From contig JALENY010000019.1 in NCBI GenBank assembly GCA_022767285.1, positions 1 to 54,632 on the forward strand: DNA of 54,632 bases, given 5' to 3'. Source of the DNA: Lachnospiraceae bacterium. Its GTDB lineage: Bacteria; Bacillota; Clostridia; Lachnospirales; Lachnospiraceae. Both the position numbers and the translations under genes were made by a program. Below are positions 8,252-16,900 of this stretch, piece by piece (positions within the stretch are counted from its first letter, which is position 1; the number at the start of each line of letters is the position of its first letter). The notes below the pieces were generated by a model. It made no database searches. It saw nothing but the letters and a program-made list of their open reading frames with translations, and was not told where the DNA came from.

Positions 8252-8291
8252 TTTCTTTTCCCTCCTATCGGTATAATAGTGATACACTCTA

Positions 8292-8495
8292 TTAATACAG
8301 GAACCAAAATACAGTTTTTCCAAGTACAATACTAATCAACATGTAGAAACCCATTTTTATCACATTGTTCAGAATGAGTTCCAATCCGTACAGATAAACA
8401 GCTTTTTCATTGAATTCAATTTCATTTTCATTTTCACAGCAACACAATAGCAATACTTTTTCTGACACGGTTCGTGTAATATTCAACAAGTCCAA
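8292..8495 (-). pseudogene. agrB: agrB truncated to its N-terminal 67 codons
   Basis: Start TTG at 8495 with GGGGGAGG five bases upstream. The 67 residues match the beginning of AgrB: an amphipathic start, the YLYGLELILNNVIK segment and the first membrane helix (MGFYMLISIVLGKTVFWFLY), then stop. AgrB is normally about 200 residues, with the protease His and Cys and further membrane helices after this point. Only 40 bases separate the stop from agrD, so the missing two thirds are deleted, not just out of frame. The protein as encoded cannot process AgrD. Confidence 0.75.
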
Positions 8496-8519
8496 CGTAC
8501 CTCCCCCTCTGTTTTCCTA

Positions 8520-8590
8520 ATTATATCCAAATAGTATTGTTTTGTCTGCCTGTTTGCACCAACGTTGCTATTTATAACATAAACGTTGAT
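8520..8590. promoter_or_regulatory. LytTR (AgrA-type) direct-repeat operator in the divergent agr promoter region
   Basis: Two nine-base direct repeats, AACGTTGCT (8561-8569) and AACGTTGAT (8582-8590), are 12 bases apart. The second fits the LytTR consensus [TA][AC][CA]GTTN[AG][TG] at every position, the first at all but one. A consensus TATAAT on the minus strand at 8520-8525 serves agrBD, with a poor -35 (CAGACA at 8543-8548), so the repeats lie just upstream of an activator-dependent promoter. Confidence 0.65.
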
Positions 8591-8612
8591 TTCTGTTGCA
8601 GTTTGGTATACT
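8586..8612 (+). promoter_or_regulatory. Putative agrC-agrA promoter
   Basis: TTGATT (8586-8591) and TATACT (8607-8612) are 15 bases apart, short of the optimum. The -35 overlaps the second LytTR repeat, so AgrA bound there would affect agrCA as well as agrBD. A better-spaced alternative is not visible. Confidence 0.4.
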
Positions 8613-8662
8613 GTATTAGAATGAGTATTTCATTTTACATAATTAAAGGAGTTTCTATAACA

Positions 8663-9970
8663 ATGACTTTGCCTGAAATAATTTTGTACTGTCTTCTTTC
8701 TGCTTTATGCTCTTTTTTGTCATACACAGTTCTACTGACAAAGCGGCTCAGGCTTCATCAATATGCAATCCTGTTTCTGTATCTGACAGCCAATTTCTAT
8801 ATTCTTTTTCAGACAGGCTATTATATCATTGGCATATTTACCATGTTCAGCAGTGCAGCGATTCTTTTGTTCTTTTTAAAAGAGCATTATATATGGAATT
8901 TGTGTCTTATCTTCATAGGTTATCTGATCAGCGCCTGTCTGAACAACCTTTTGTTATCAGCCATAACAAGTCTGGGACTGTTTACTTACGAAGATCTTGG
9001 GACTCAATATGCCAATTTATTCTCTTTATTTTTTGCCGTTTTTCTATTTATTTTTTTATATTTACTCAGAAAAATTATCTATTGTTATCTGCACATTACA
9101 GATTATTTCGACATGCCGAAAATTTTCCGGCTTGGCATTTTTACGGAATGTACACTTTCCGTACTTCTATATATCTTTAATATACAAAACGGGCATTCTG
9201 CTGGATATTCAGATTCATCACTTCTGTATAATACATTGTTGTTCATTCTCATTATATTTATTAATCTGGTACTCCTGATTATCTGCTCAGATACAGTTAA
9301 AAAAGAAGCGACTCAGAAATACTTGGAACACCAGCAAAAGCTTTCATCTGATTATATAAAAACGTTGGAAAATATGAACAACGAGATAAAAACCTTTCGG
9401 CATGACTATAAGAATATTCTCTGTTCGATTTCCGGATATCTCAGAGAAGATAAAATCGATGAACTTAAACGGTACATGAGCACGCAGATTCAGTCTGCAG
9501 ATAGTTTATATGATTCTCAGATTATGTGGTCTGGCTTAAGCAGTATTGAACCACTTGAGTTTCGGGTTTTTCTGTTTGAGAAACTCCTATATGGGCTGTC
9601 ACAAAAACTACATATTTTTGTATCCGCAGACCCGCAGCTGTCAATCGTGAATATCAACAGCACGGATCTTATACGCCTTCTTGGTATTTATCTCGATAAT
9701 GCCTTTGAAGCCGCAGTTCTTAGCGAAGAACGACAGATTATCCTTTCTCTGCATACCGGACAGCACAGTACAATCATTACTCTGGAAAACACTTTTTCCG
9801 GTTCACTTACTATTTCAGATTTATCCGCAAAGGGGTTCTCTACAAAGGGCAGATCACACGGCATAGGACTTACTTCTGCCGGTCAGATACTTCAAAAATA
9901 TAAAAACATAGTTTCCGGTACCAGTATAGATAAAAATCGTTTTATCAAACGACTTGAAATCTGCGAATAG
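8663..9970 (+). CDS. agrC: AgrC-like sensor histidine kinase (HPK10, GHKL)
   Basis: About 435 residues: six to seven N-terminal membrane helices (roughly residues 1-215) forming a peptide-sensor domain, a linker coiled coil (KKEATQKYLEHQQKLSSD), the H-box FRHDYKN with the phosphoacceptor His, the N-box YLDNAFEAA and the G-box GIGLTSAGQI of a GHKL ATPase. This is the domain plan of AgrC. The frame is open from 8537, but the ATG at 8663 follows an AAAGGAG site (11 bases) and starts directly in the first helix. All catalytic boxes are intact. It is divergent from agrBD and 77 bases before agrA. Confidence 0.85.
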   Translation: MTLPEIILYCLLSALCSFLSYTVLLTKRLRLHQYAILFLYLTANFYILFQTGYYIIGIFTMFSSAAILLFFLKEHYIWNLCLIFIGYLISACLNNLLLSAITSLGLFTYEDLGTQYANLFSLFFAVFLFIFLYLLRKIIYCYLHITDYFDMPKIFRLGIFTECTLSVLLYIFNIQNGHSAGYSDSSLLYNTLLFILIIFINLVLLIICSDTVKKEATQKYLEHQQKLSSDYIKTLENMNNEIKTFRHDYKNILCSISGYLREDKIDELKRYMSTQIQSADSLYDSQIMWSGLSSIEPLEFRVFLFEKLLYGLSQKLHIFVSADPQLSIVNINSTDLIRLLGIYLDNAFEAAVLSEERQIILSLHTGQHSTIITLENTFSGSLTISDLSAKGFSTKGRSHGIGLTSAGQILQKYKNIVSGTSIDKNRFIKRLEICE

Positions 9971-10047
9971 CAGCGTAAACATATTGGTTTTTCCTGAAAC
10001 TGCGTTACAATGATTTTAGCAAATATACTTACTCAAGGGTTATCAAT

Positions 10048-10803
10048 ATGATTGATATTTATCTATGCGAAGACAATAAAACTCAGTTGCTTTTTTACAG
10101 TAAAATAATACAGGAATATACGAAATCTCATCCCGACCAGATCCGGACCTTCCGTTTTGCCCCTACACCAGAAGCGCTGCTTGAAATGATTTCCGATTTT
10201 TCACATCCGGCAGTATATTTTATTGATATTTTGCTGGGTGACGGTCACATGAATGGATTGATGCTGGCACAAATCATCCGTAAAAATGCCTCTGATTCCG
10301 GAATCATTTTTTTAACAACCGAAAGAGATATGGCATACAAGACCTTTGATTATCAGATTCGGGCAATCGATTACATTGTCAAAAGACCTGAATATATGCT
10401 GAATCAGGAAGCCTTATCAATGCTGAAACAACGTATTACGCGAGCATTAGATGAATATGTTTCCAGCCTCTGTATTTCCTGCGAAAAAGCCCTGACACTT
10501 ACATCCGGAAGCCAAATCTATAAAATTCCTGTATCCCATATTCTTTGTGCTGCCGCCCTTAAGGGGCGACACCAGATTGAAGTAATTACAAATACACAAA
10601 AAATAACTGCTGCTATATCATTAAAAGATTTTTTTCTTCAATTAGATAACCGTTTCACATATTGCAACAAATCCTGTATTATTCAGCTTCCAAAAATCAC
10701 AGAGCTGAATGCTCAGAAACGAACACTCACTCTATGTGGAAATATCGTCTGCGACATCTCCGTTCGGGAAATGAAAAAAATACGCGACTATTTCCAGAAT
10801 TAA
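10048..10803 (+). CDS. agrA: AgrA-like response regulator (REC-LytTR)
   Basis: A 251-residue regulator with an N-terminal receiver (ICEDNKTQL acidic pair context, YFIDILLGDG with the phosphoacceptor Asp around residue 58, TT then RAIDYIVKRP with the conserved Lys) and a C-terminal LytTR DNA-binding domain (ILCAAALKGRHQIEV, LKDFFLQLDNRFTYCNKSCI). AAGGG precedes the ATG. It is the cognate partner of the upstream kinase and the likely reader of the direct repeats at 8561-8590. Confidence 0.87.
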   Translation: MIDIYLCEDNKTQLLFYSKIIQEYTKSHPDQIRTFRFAPTPEALLEMISDFSHPAVYFIDILLGDGHMNGLMLAQIIRKNASDSGIIFLTTERDMAYKTFDYQIRAIDYIVKRPEYMLNQEALSMLKQRITRALDEYVSSLCISCEKALTLTSGSQIYKIPVSHILCAAALKGRHQIEVITNTQKITAAISLKDFFLQLDNRFTYCNKSCIIQLPKITELNAQKRTLTLCGNIVCDISVREMKKIRDYFQN

Positions 10804-10807
10804 GAAA

Positions 10808-10840
10808 GCAGGAACCATCCATCAAATGAATGATTCCTGC
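10808..10840. terminator. Bidirectional terminator between agrA and the thioesterase gene
   Basis: GCAGGAACCATCCAT and ATGAATGATTCCTGC form a 15-bp stem with a three-base loop. On the minus strand the two imperfect positions become G-U pairs and the stem is followed by CUUUCUUAAUU, so it mainly terminates the convergent minus-strand gene. Confidence 0.7.
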
Positions 10841-10866
10841 CATTTATTAACATCAAAAACAATACT

Positions 10867-11289
10867 CTATTCCTTCACCAGCATCTCCCGGAACATCTGA
10901 TCAAATTCCTTATTTGCCTTTTTCAGTGACAACAGTTTTCCGTCCCGGTCAATGAAGCAGTGCTTTGTCTCGCCGGTACAGCGGATTTCTCCGGTATCTT
11001 TGTCCTTCACCACATAGGATATGGTCATTTTAATTCCATTGTACAGCGTCATTTTGGTCTCAACCACTACAGTTTCTCCGAATCTGGTCATAGTTTTGTA
11101 CTCCGCCTGGGCTGCCAGCACGGGACTGATGATCCCGGCTTCCTCCATTTTCTCATAACCGGCACCCATACATTCCATCAGATGGCATCTGGCTTCCTCG
11201 AACCAGCGAATATAATTGGAATGGTGGACTACGCCCATTTGGTCTGTTTCATAATAATGTACTTTGTGTTCATAAGGTGTGATTTCCAT
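10867..11289 (-). CDS. Acyl-CoA thioesterase, 4HBT (YbgC-like) hotdog family
   Basis: A 140-residue single hotdog domain. The signature YYETDQMGVVHHSNYIRWFEEAR carries the catalytic Asp; AQAEYKTMTRFGETVVVET and GETKHCFID are the following strands. It should hydrolyse acyl-CoA thioesters in the cytosol. The open frame reaches 11349, but the ATG at 11289 is preceded by AAGGAGG and agrees with family starts. It follows nfo on the same strand with a 90-base gap. Confidence 0.87.
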   Translation of the reverse strand: MEITPYEHKVHYYETDQMGVVHHSNYIRWFEEARCHLMECMGAGYEKMEEAGIISPVLAAQAEYKTMTRFGETVVVETKMTLYNGIKMTISYVVKDKDTGEIRCTGETKHCFIDRDGKLLSLKKANKEFDQMFREMLVKE

Positions 11290-11379
11290 AACGATTCTCT
11301 TCCTCCTTAAATCGATACTTGCATATATGTTACATTCAAAACAAGCCATCCTTCGTTAGCTGAAGTAATTAACTCTATT

Positions 11380-12231
11380 TCAAAATGTATTGGTCTCGAT
11401 TTCCATGTAGCGTGTTCTCAGCAATTTGATTTCATGCGCATACCCCGGCAATTCATTCGGGGTTTCAAGATAAAAGGGCAAATTGCGCAATTTCGGATGG
11501 TTAATGATCCGCGTCATGGCCTCCAGGCCGATGCTGCCATCACCGATTTTTTCATGGCGATCCTTGTGGCTGGCAAATGGATTTTTGCTGTCATTGATAT
11601 GAATCGCTTTTAATCGATCTAACCCGATCACGCGGTCCAATTCCGCAAGCACCCCATCCAGATCATTGACAATATCATAGCCGGCATCGTACACATGACA
11701 GGTATCAAAACAAACCCCCAGATGGTCCGACAATTTTACCCCGTCGATAATCGCCCGAAGTTCCTCAAACCGGCCTCCCACCTCAGAGCCTTTTCCTGCC
11801 ATAGTCTCCAGCAATACAGTTGTAGTCTGGCCTTCTTCCAGAATGTCATTCAGCATCTGTGTGATGTATGCAATTCCCTGCTCCGGTCCCTGACCCACAT
11901 GGCTGCCCGGGTGAAAATTATACATATTTCCCGGAAGATACTCCATTCGTTTCAAGTCATCCTTCATGGTCAGCCAGGCAAATTCCCGGGTCTGTTCCTT
12001 ATCCGAACAGGCATTTAAAGTATAAGGCGCGTGTGCAAGAATGGCTGCAAACTGATTTTCCTTCAATAATGCAGCCAGAGCCGCCGCATCTGCCGGATTA
12101 ATTTCCTTTGCTTTGCTGCCGCGCGGATTTCTGGTAAAAAACTGAAAAGTATTTGCTCCTATCGACAGGGCTTCTTTTCCCATATGTAAAAAACCCTTTG
12201 ATGAGGATAAATGACAACCGATATTTAACAT
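11380..12231 (-). CDS. nfo: Deoxyribonuclease IV (AP endonuclease)
   Basis: A 283-residue endonuclease IV that cuts 5' of abasic sites in base excision repair. Zinc-binding and family signatures are visible: [11 protein letters not shown] at the start, [62 protein letters not shown] and the final FYLETP. Complete length. A dyad terminator lies between it and gltD upstream. Confidence 0.96.
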   Translation of the reverse strand: MLNIGCHLSSSKGFLHMGKEALSIGANTFQFFTRNPRGSKAKEINPADAAALAALLKENQFAAILAHAPYTLNACSDKEQTREFAWLTMKDDLKRMEYLPGNMYNFHPGSHVGQGPEQGIAYITQMLNDILEEGQTTTVLLETMAGKGSEVGGRFEELRAIIDGVKLSDHLGVCFDTCHVYDAGYDIVNDLDGVLAELDRVIGLDRLKAIHINDSKNPFASHKDRHEKIGDGSIGLEAMTRIINHPKLRNLPFYLETPNELPGYAHEIKLLRTRYMEIETNTF

Positions 12232-12322
12232 TTTTTTCCCTTTCTGCTTAAACTGAAAAAGTCTGAACCGTTATCAGTTTATCACAAAGTGGGTTTAAAA
12301 TCAAAAAAATATGTAATAAATA

Positions 12323-12369
12323 AGGTTGACAGCCACGTTTCTCCCGTTCGCTGTCAACCTCATTTTTTT
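12323..12369. terminator. Terminator after gltBD
   Basis: AGGTTGACAGC (12323-12333) and GCTGTCAACCT (12350-12360) form a perfect 11-bp stem with a 16-base loop. On the minus strand it follows gltD by about 110 bases and is trailed by UAUUUAUU; on the plus strand it is trailed by CAUUUUUUU. The rest of 12232-12477 shows no gene. Confidence 0.7.
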
Positions 12370-12477
12370 GGAATTCATTATTATTAGGATGTTAAGCACT
12401 GCCGCTACGGACACATGTCTTTCCATATGCCCAACGGACAAGCAATATTCCGATCTGTTCCCTGCTCTTTCTAAACG

Positions 12478-13971
12478 CTACTGAATCACCAGATTCGTAT
12501 ATCCAATCAGACTTTCATCCACCTCTTTTGCCACTTCTCGTCCTTCACGAATCGCTTTTACCACCAGCGACTGCCCCATATGCATGTCTCCTGTCACAAA
12601 TACGCGTTCCTGACTGGTTGCATGTTTGCCCGGATCCGTTTTTACGTTGGTACGCTGGTTCAGTTCCACCTGAAATGCGTCGGTCACGTACTTCTGGGAA
12701 CCCAGGAATCCGGCAGCGATCAGGACAATGTCCGCATCCATGACACGCTCGGTTCCTTCCACCGGAACCATCATAAATCTTCCGGTTTTTTCGTCCTTTT
12801 TGCTTTCCAGGCTAATGAGTTTCACCTGGCACAGTTCACCGTTTTTATTTTTGATGAATTCGGTCACCGTTGTCTGATAGATACGCGGATCATGACCGTA
12901 AACGGCAATGGCTTCTTCCTGGCCGTAGTCTGTCTTGCAGATTCTCGGCCATACGGGCCACGGATTGTTAGCCGCACGTTTATCCGGCGCTTTCGGCATC
13001 ATCTCAATCTGTGTCACACTCTTTGCTCCGAATCGTATGGAGGTGCCGACACAGTCGTTTCCGGTATCACCGCCGCCGATGACAATGACATTTTTATCCT
13101 TCGTGTCAATATACTTCTTATCCTCAAAATTGGAATCCAGAAGGCTCTTTGTCGCTGCAGTCAGGAAATCCACTGCGAAGTAGATTCCTTTTGCATCTCT
13201 TCCGGGAGCGTTGATATCCCGCGGATTGGAAGCCCCGCATGCCAGTACCACACGGTCAAAGTCAGCCAGCAGTTCTGCCGCTTTTTTGTCTTTTCCGATA
13301 TCCATGTTTGTGACAAATTTTATGCCCTCTTCTTCCATCACCTTGATTTTTCGGTCAATGATATGCTTCTCCAGTTTCATGTTCGGAATACCATAGCGAA
13401 GCAGTCCGCCGATCCGGTCACGGCGTTCAAAAACTGTGACCTTATGGCCCCGCTGATTGAGAAGATCCGCTGCTGCCAGTCCGGAAGGTCCGCTTCCAAC
13501 AACAGCAACTGTTTTACCGGTTCTCACTCTCGGCGGATTTGCTTTTGCATATCCCATCTCATAGGCTTTTTCAATAATGGCATACTCATTTTCTTTTGTG
13601 GACACCGGCTGTGAATCCAGGTTGCAGGTACATGCCGCCTCACAGAGCGCCGGGCATACCCTTGATGTAAATTCCGGAAAATTGTTTGTTTTTTTCAGTC
13701 TGCGGTAAGCCTGCTCCCAGTTGCCCAGATAAACCAGATCGTTCCACTCCGGAACCAGATTATGCAGCGGACATCCGCTGGTCATTCCGTCCAGTGTCAT
13801 ACCGGACTGACAAAACGGTACGCCGCAGGCCATACATCTGGCACCCTGCTTGCGCTGCTCCGCTTCAGGAAGATGGATATGGAATTCGTTAAAATGTTTG
13901 ATTCTTGCCTCCGGCTTCTCTGCTTTGCTTACTACTCTGTCATAGATTAAGAATCCTGTCGGTTTTCCCAT
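12478..13971 (-). CDS. gltD: Glutamate synthase small (beta) subunit
   Basis: A 497-residue FAD/NADPH-dependent beta subunit that feeds electrons to the large subunit. The N-terminal Fe-S region has ARCMACGVPFCQSG and CPLHNLVPEWND, with CPALCEAACTCNL; the first dinucleotide fold is VAVVGSGPSGLAAADLL, the second VIVIGGGDTGNDCVGTS. The C-terminal GDMHMGQSLVVKAIREGREVA is the FAD-binding end. It starts four bases after the gltB stop. Confidence 0.96.
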   Translation of the reverse strand: MGKPTGFLIYDRVVSKAEKPEARIKHFNEFHIHLPEAEQRKQGARCMACGVPFCQSGMTLDGMTSGCPLHNLVPEWNDLVYLGNWEQAYRRLKKTNNFPEFTSRVCPALCEAACTCNLDSQPVSTKENEYAIIEKAYEMGYAKANPPRVRTGKTVAVVGSGPSGLAAADLLNQRGHKVTVFERRDRIGGLLRYGIPNMKLEKHIIDRKIKVMEEEGIKFVTNMDIGKDKKAAELLADFDRVVLACGASNPRDINAPGRDAKGIYFAVDFLTAATKSLLDSNFEDKKYIDTKDKNVIVIGGGDTGNDCVGTSIRFGAKSVTQIEMMPKAPDKRAANNPWPVWPRICKTDYGQEEAIAVYGHDPRIYQTTVTEFIKNKNGELCQVKLISLESKKDEKTGRFMMVPVEGTERVMDADIVLIAAGFLGSQKYVTDAFQVELNQRTNVKTDPGKHATSQERVFVTGDMHMGQSLVVKAIREGREVAKEVDESLIGYTNLVIQ

Positions 13972-13975
13972 TTTC

Positions 13976-16900
13976 TCATCCCTCCCTTGTCAATTCATAA
14001 AATGCTTCAATCTGTGCCTGTCTGCTGCTTAAGCCCTGCTCTTCCATCTGCATAACCGTCATAAGCATCTTGTTATACTCATGCGGAATGATCTTTTTGA
14101 ATTTCGGCAGGTAATCCTTGAAATTGTCTAGGATCTCTTTTCCTTTTACAGAATTGGTATAATTTACATGATCCTCGATCATTTCCTTTAATTCCTGTAC
14201 ATCGTATTTTGACGTAATTCTGGAAATAGAAACCATCTGCTTATTGATTTTTGTGTAAAGGTCGTTGTTGTCATCCAGCACGTAAGCGACACCGCCGCTC
14301 ATACCGGCTGCAAAGTTTTTGCCGATCTTACCGAGGATGACCGCACGGCCGCCTGTCATATACTCGCATCCGTGATCGCCCACGCCTTCAACGACAGCTA
14401 CCGCACCGGAATTACGCACACAGAAACGCTCGCCAGCCACACCGTTGATGTAGGCAGAACCGCTGGTCGCTCCGTAAAGTGCTACGTTACCGATGATGAT
14501 ATTCTCATCCTGTCTGAATTTTACTCCTTTAGGCGGATATACGATCAGTTTACCGCCGGAAAGTCCTTTTCCGAAATAATCATTGCTGTCACCTTCCAGT
14601 TCCAGAGTCAGGCCTTTCGGGATAAAAGCGCCAAAACTCTGACCGCCGGCACCGTGACACATTACACGATAGGTATCTTCCGGAAGATCCTCACCGAATT
14701 TTCTGGTAATCTCGGCGCCAAGCAGAGTACCAAGCGTACGGTTTACATTGGTCACATCGATCTCCACGCTCTTCTTCTGGCCTGTTTCCATTGCCTGGCG
14801 GAACTGCTTTAAGAGCACTTTTTCATCAATGGTCTCTTCCAGTTTAAAGTCAAAGACCTGTTTCGGATCAAAGGTTACTTTTGCACCTTTCTTTGCATAC
14901 GGATTGTTCAGGATATTGTCCAGACGGACTTTCGCCGCTTTCATGCCTGCATAATTGGACGGGTCTTTCTGAACCAGAAGATCAGAGCGGCCTACCAGTT
15001 CATCCACTGTGGCAATGCCAAGTTTCGCCATATATTCACGCAGCTCCTGTGCGATAAAATACATGAAATTGATTACGTATTCCGGTTTACCGCGGAAACG
15101 CTTTCTGAGCTCCGGATTCTGGGTTGCCACACCCACCGGACATGTATCCAGGTTACATACACGCATCATAACACAGCCCATAGTTACAAGAGGCGCTGTG
15201 GCGAAACCGAATTCTTCCGCACCGAGCATAGCTGCTATGGCAACGTCTTTACCGCTCATCAGTTTTCCGTCTGTCTCAATACGAACCTTGTTTCTCAGAC
15301 CATTTTTAATCAAAGTCTGGTGGGTCTCCGCAAGACCAAGTTCCCACGGAAGACCGGCATTGTGAATGGAACTTCTCGGAGCAGCACCGGTACCTCCGTC
15401 ATAACCGGAAATCAGAATAACCTGTGCACCGGCTTTCGCAACTCCGGCTGCAACAGTGCCGACACCGGCCTCGGATACCAGTTTTACGGAAATTCTTGCA
15501 TTTTTATTTGCGTTCTTCAAATCGTAGATCAGCTGTGCCAGGTCTTCAATGGAATAAATATCATGATGCGGTGGCGGAGAGATCAGACCTACACCGGGCG
15601 TCGAATGTCTCGTTTTCGCGATCCATGGATATACTTTTGCTCCCGGAAGATGACCGCCCTCACCTGGTTTTGCCCCCTGTGCCATTTTGATCTGAATCTC
15701 CTTAGCGCTTACCAGATATCTGGATGTTACACCGAAACGGCCGCTGGCAACCTGTTTGATGGCGGAGCATCTGTTTTTACCGTCCGGACCGATGGTGAGA
15801 CGTTCCAGATCCTCACCGCCCTCACCACTGTTGGATTTTCCGTGAATGGTGTTCATGGCAATGGCCAGAGTCTCGTGGGCTTCCTGTGAAATGGAGCCAT
15901 AAGACATAGCACCTGTTTTAAAACGTTTTACAATCGATTCCACGCTTTCGACTTTTTCAATCGGAATCCCTTTTTTCGGATATTTAAACTCAAGCAGCCG
16001 GCGCAGTGTACCTGTATTTTCCTCCCGGTTTACTGCATTTGTATACTGTTTGAATAATTCATAACTGCCGGTCCAGGTGGACTGCTGCAGCAGATGAATG
16101 GTTTCCGGATTGTACAGGTGCTCCTGAGCACCGCTTCTCATCTTATGATTTCCCACACTGTCCAGAGTCAGGTCTGTTTCAAGACCCAGCGGATCAAACG
16201 CTCTTGTATGAAGTTCATCTGTCTCCCGCTCAATATCTTCCAGAGTGATGCCGCCGACACGGCTTACTGTTCCGGTAAAATACTTGTTAATTACACTGTC
16301 GTCAATACCGATTGCCTCGAAAATCTGCGCGCCCTGATAAGACTGGATGGTGGAGATACCCATTTTGGAAGCAATCTTAACAATGCCGTGAAGAACTGCT
16401 GCGTTATAGTCTTCCACTGCAGCATAGTAATCTTTCTCCAAAAGACCGTTGTTGATCAGCTCATGAATGGTATCCTGGGCAAGGTACGGATTGATCGCGC
16501 AGGCACCGTATCCGAGAAGTGTTGCAAAATGATGTACTTCTCTCGGTTCGCCGGATTCCAGAATCAAAGCCAGAGAAGTTCTCTTCTTGGTACGTACCAG
16601 ATGCTGATGTACAGCGGATACAGCCAAAAGCGACGGGATTGCCACATGGTTTTCATTTACACCGCGGTCACTTAAAATCAGTATATTTGCTCCGTCACGA
16701 TATGCTTTGTCAACTGCGATAAACAGATGATCAATCGCTTTCTGGAGGCTTGTATTCTTATAATAAAGCATGGACACTTCCGCAACTTTGAAGCCGTCCA
16801 CTTTCATGTTTTTAATTTTCAGGATATCTGTATTGGTCAGGATCGGATTGTTGATCTTCAATACATGGCAGTTTTCCGGTTTCTGTTCCAACAGATTTCC

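Noticed and set aside
12580-13614. Long plus-strand ORF (344 codons) opposite gltD
   Set aside because: Shadow of gltD; composition and motifs belong to the minus-strand gene.
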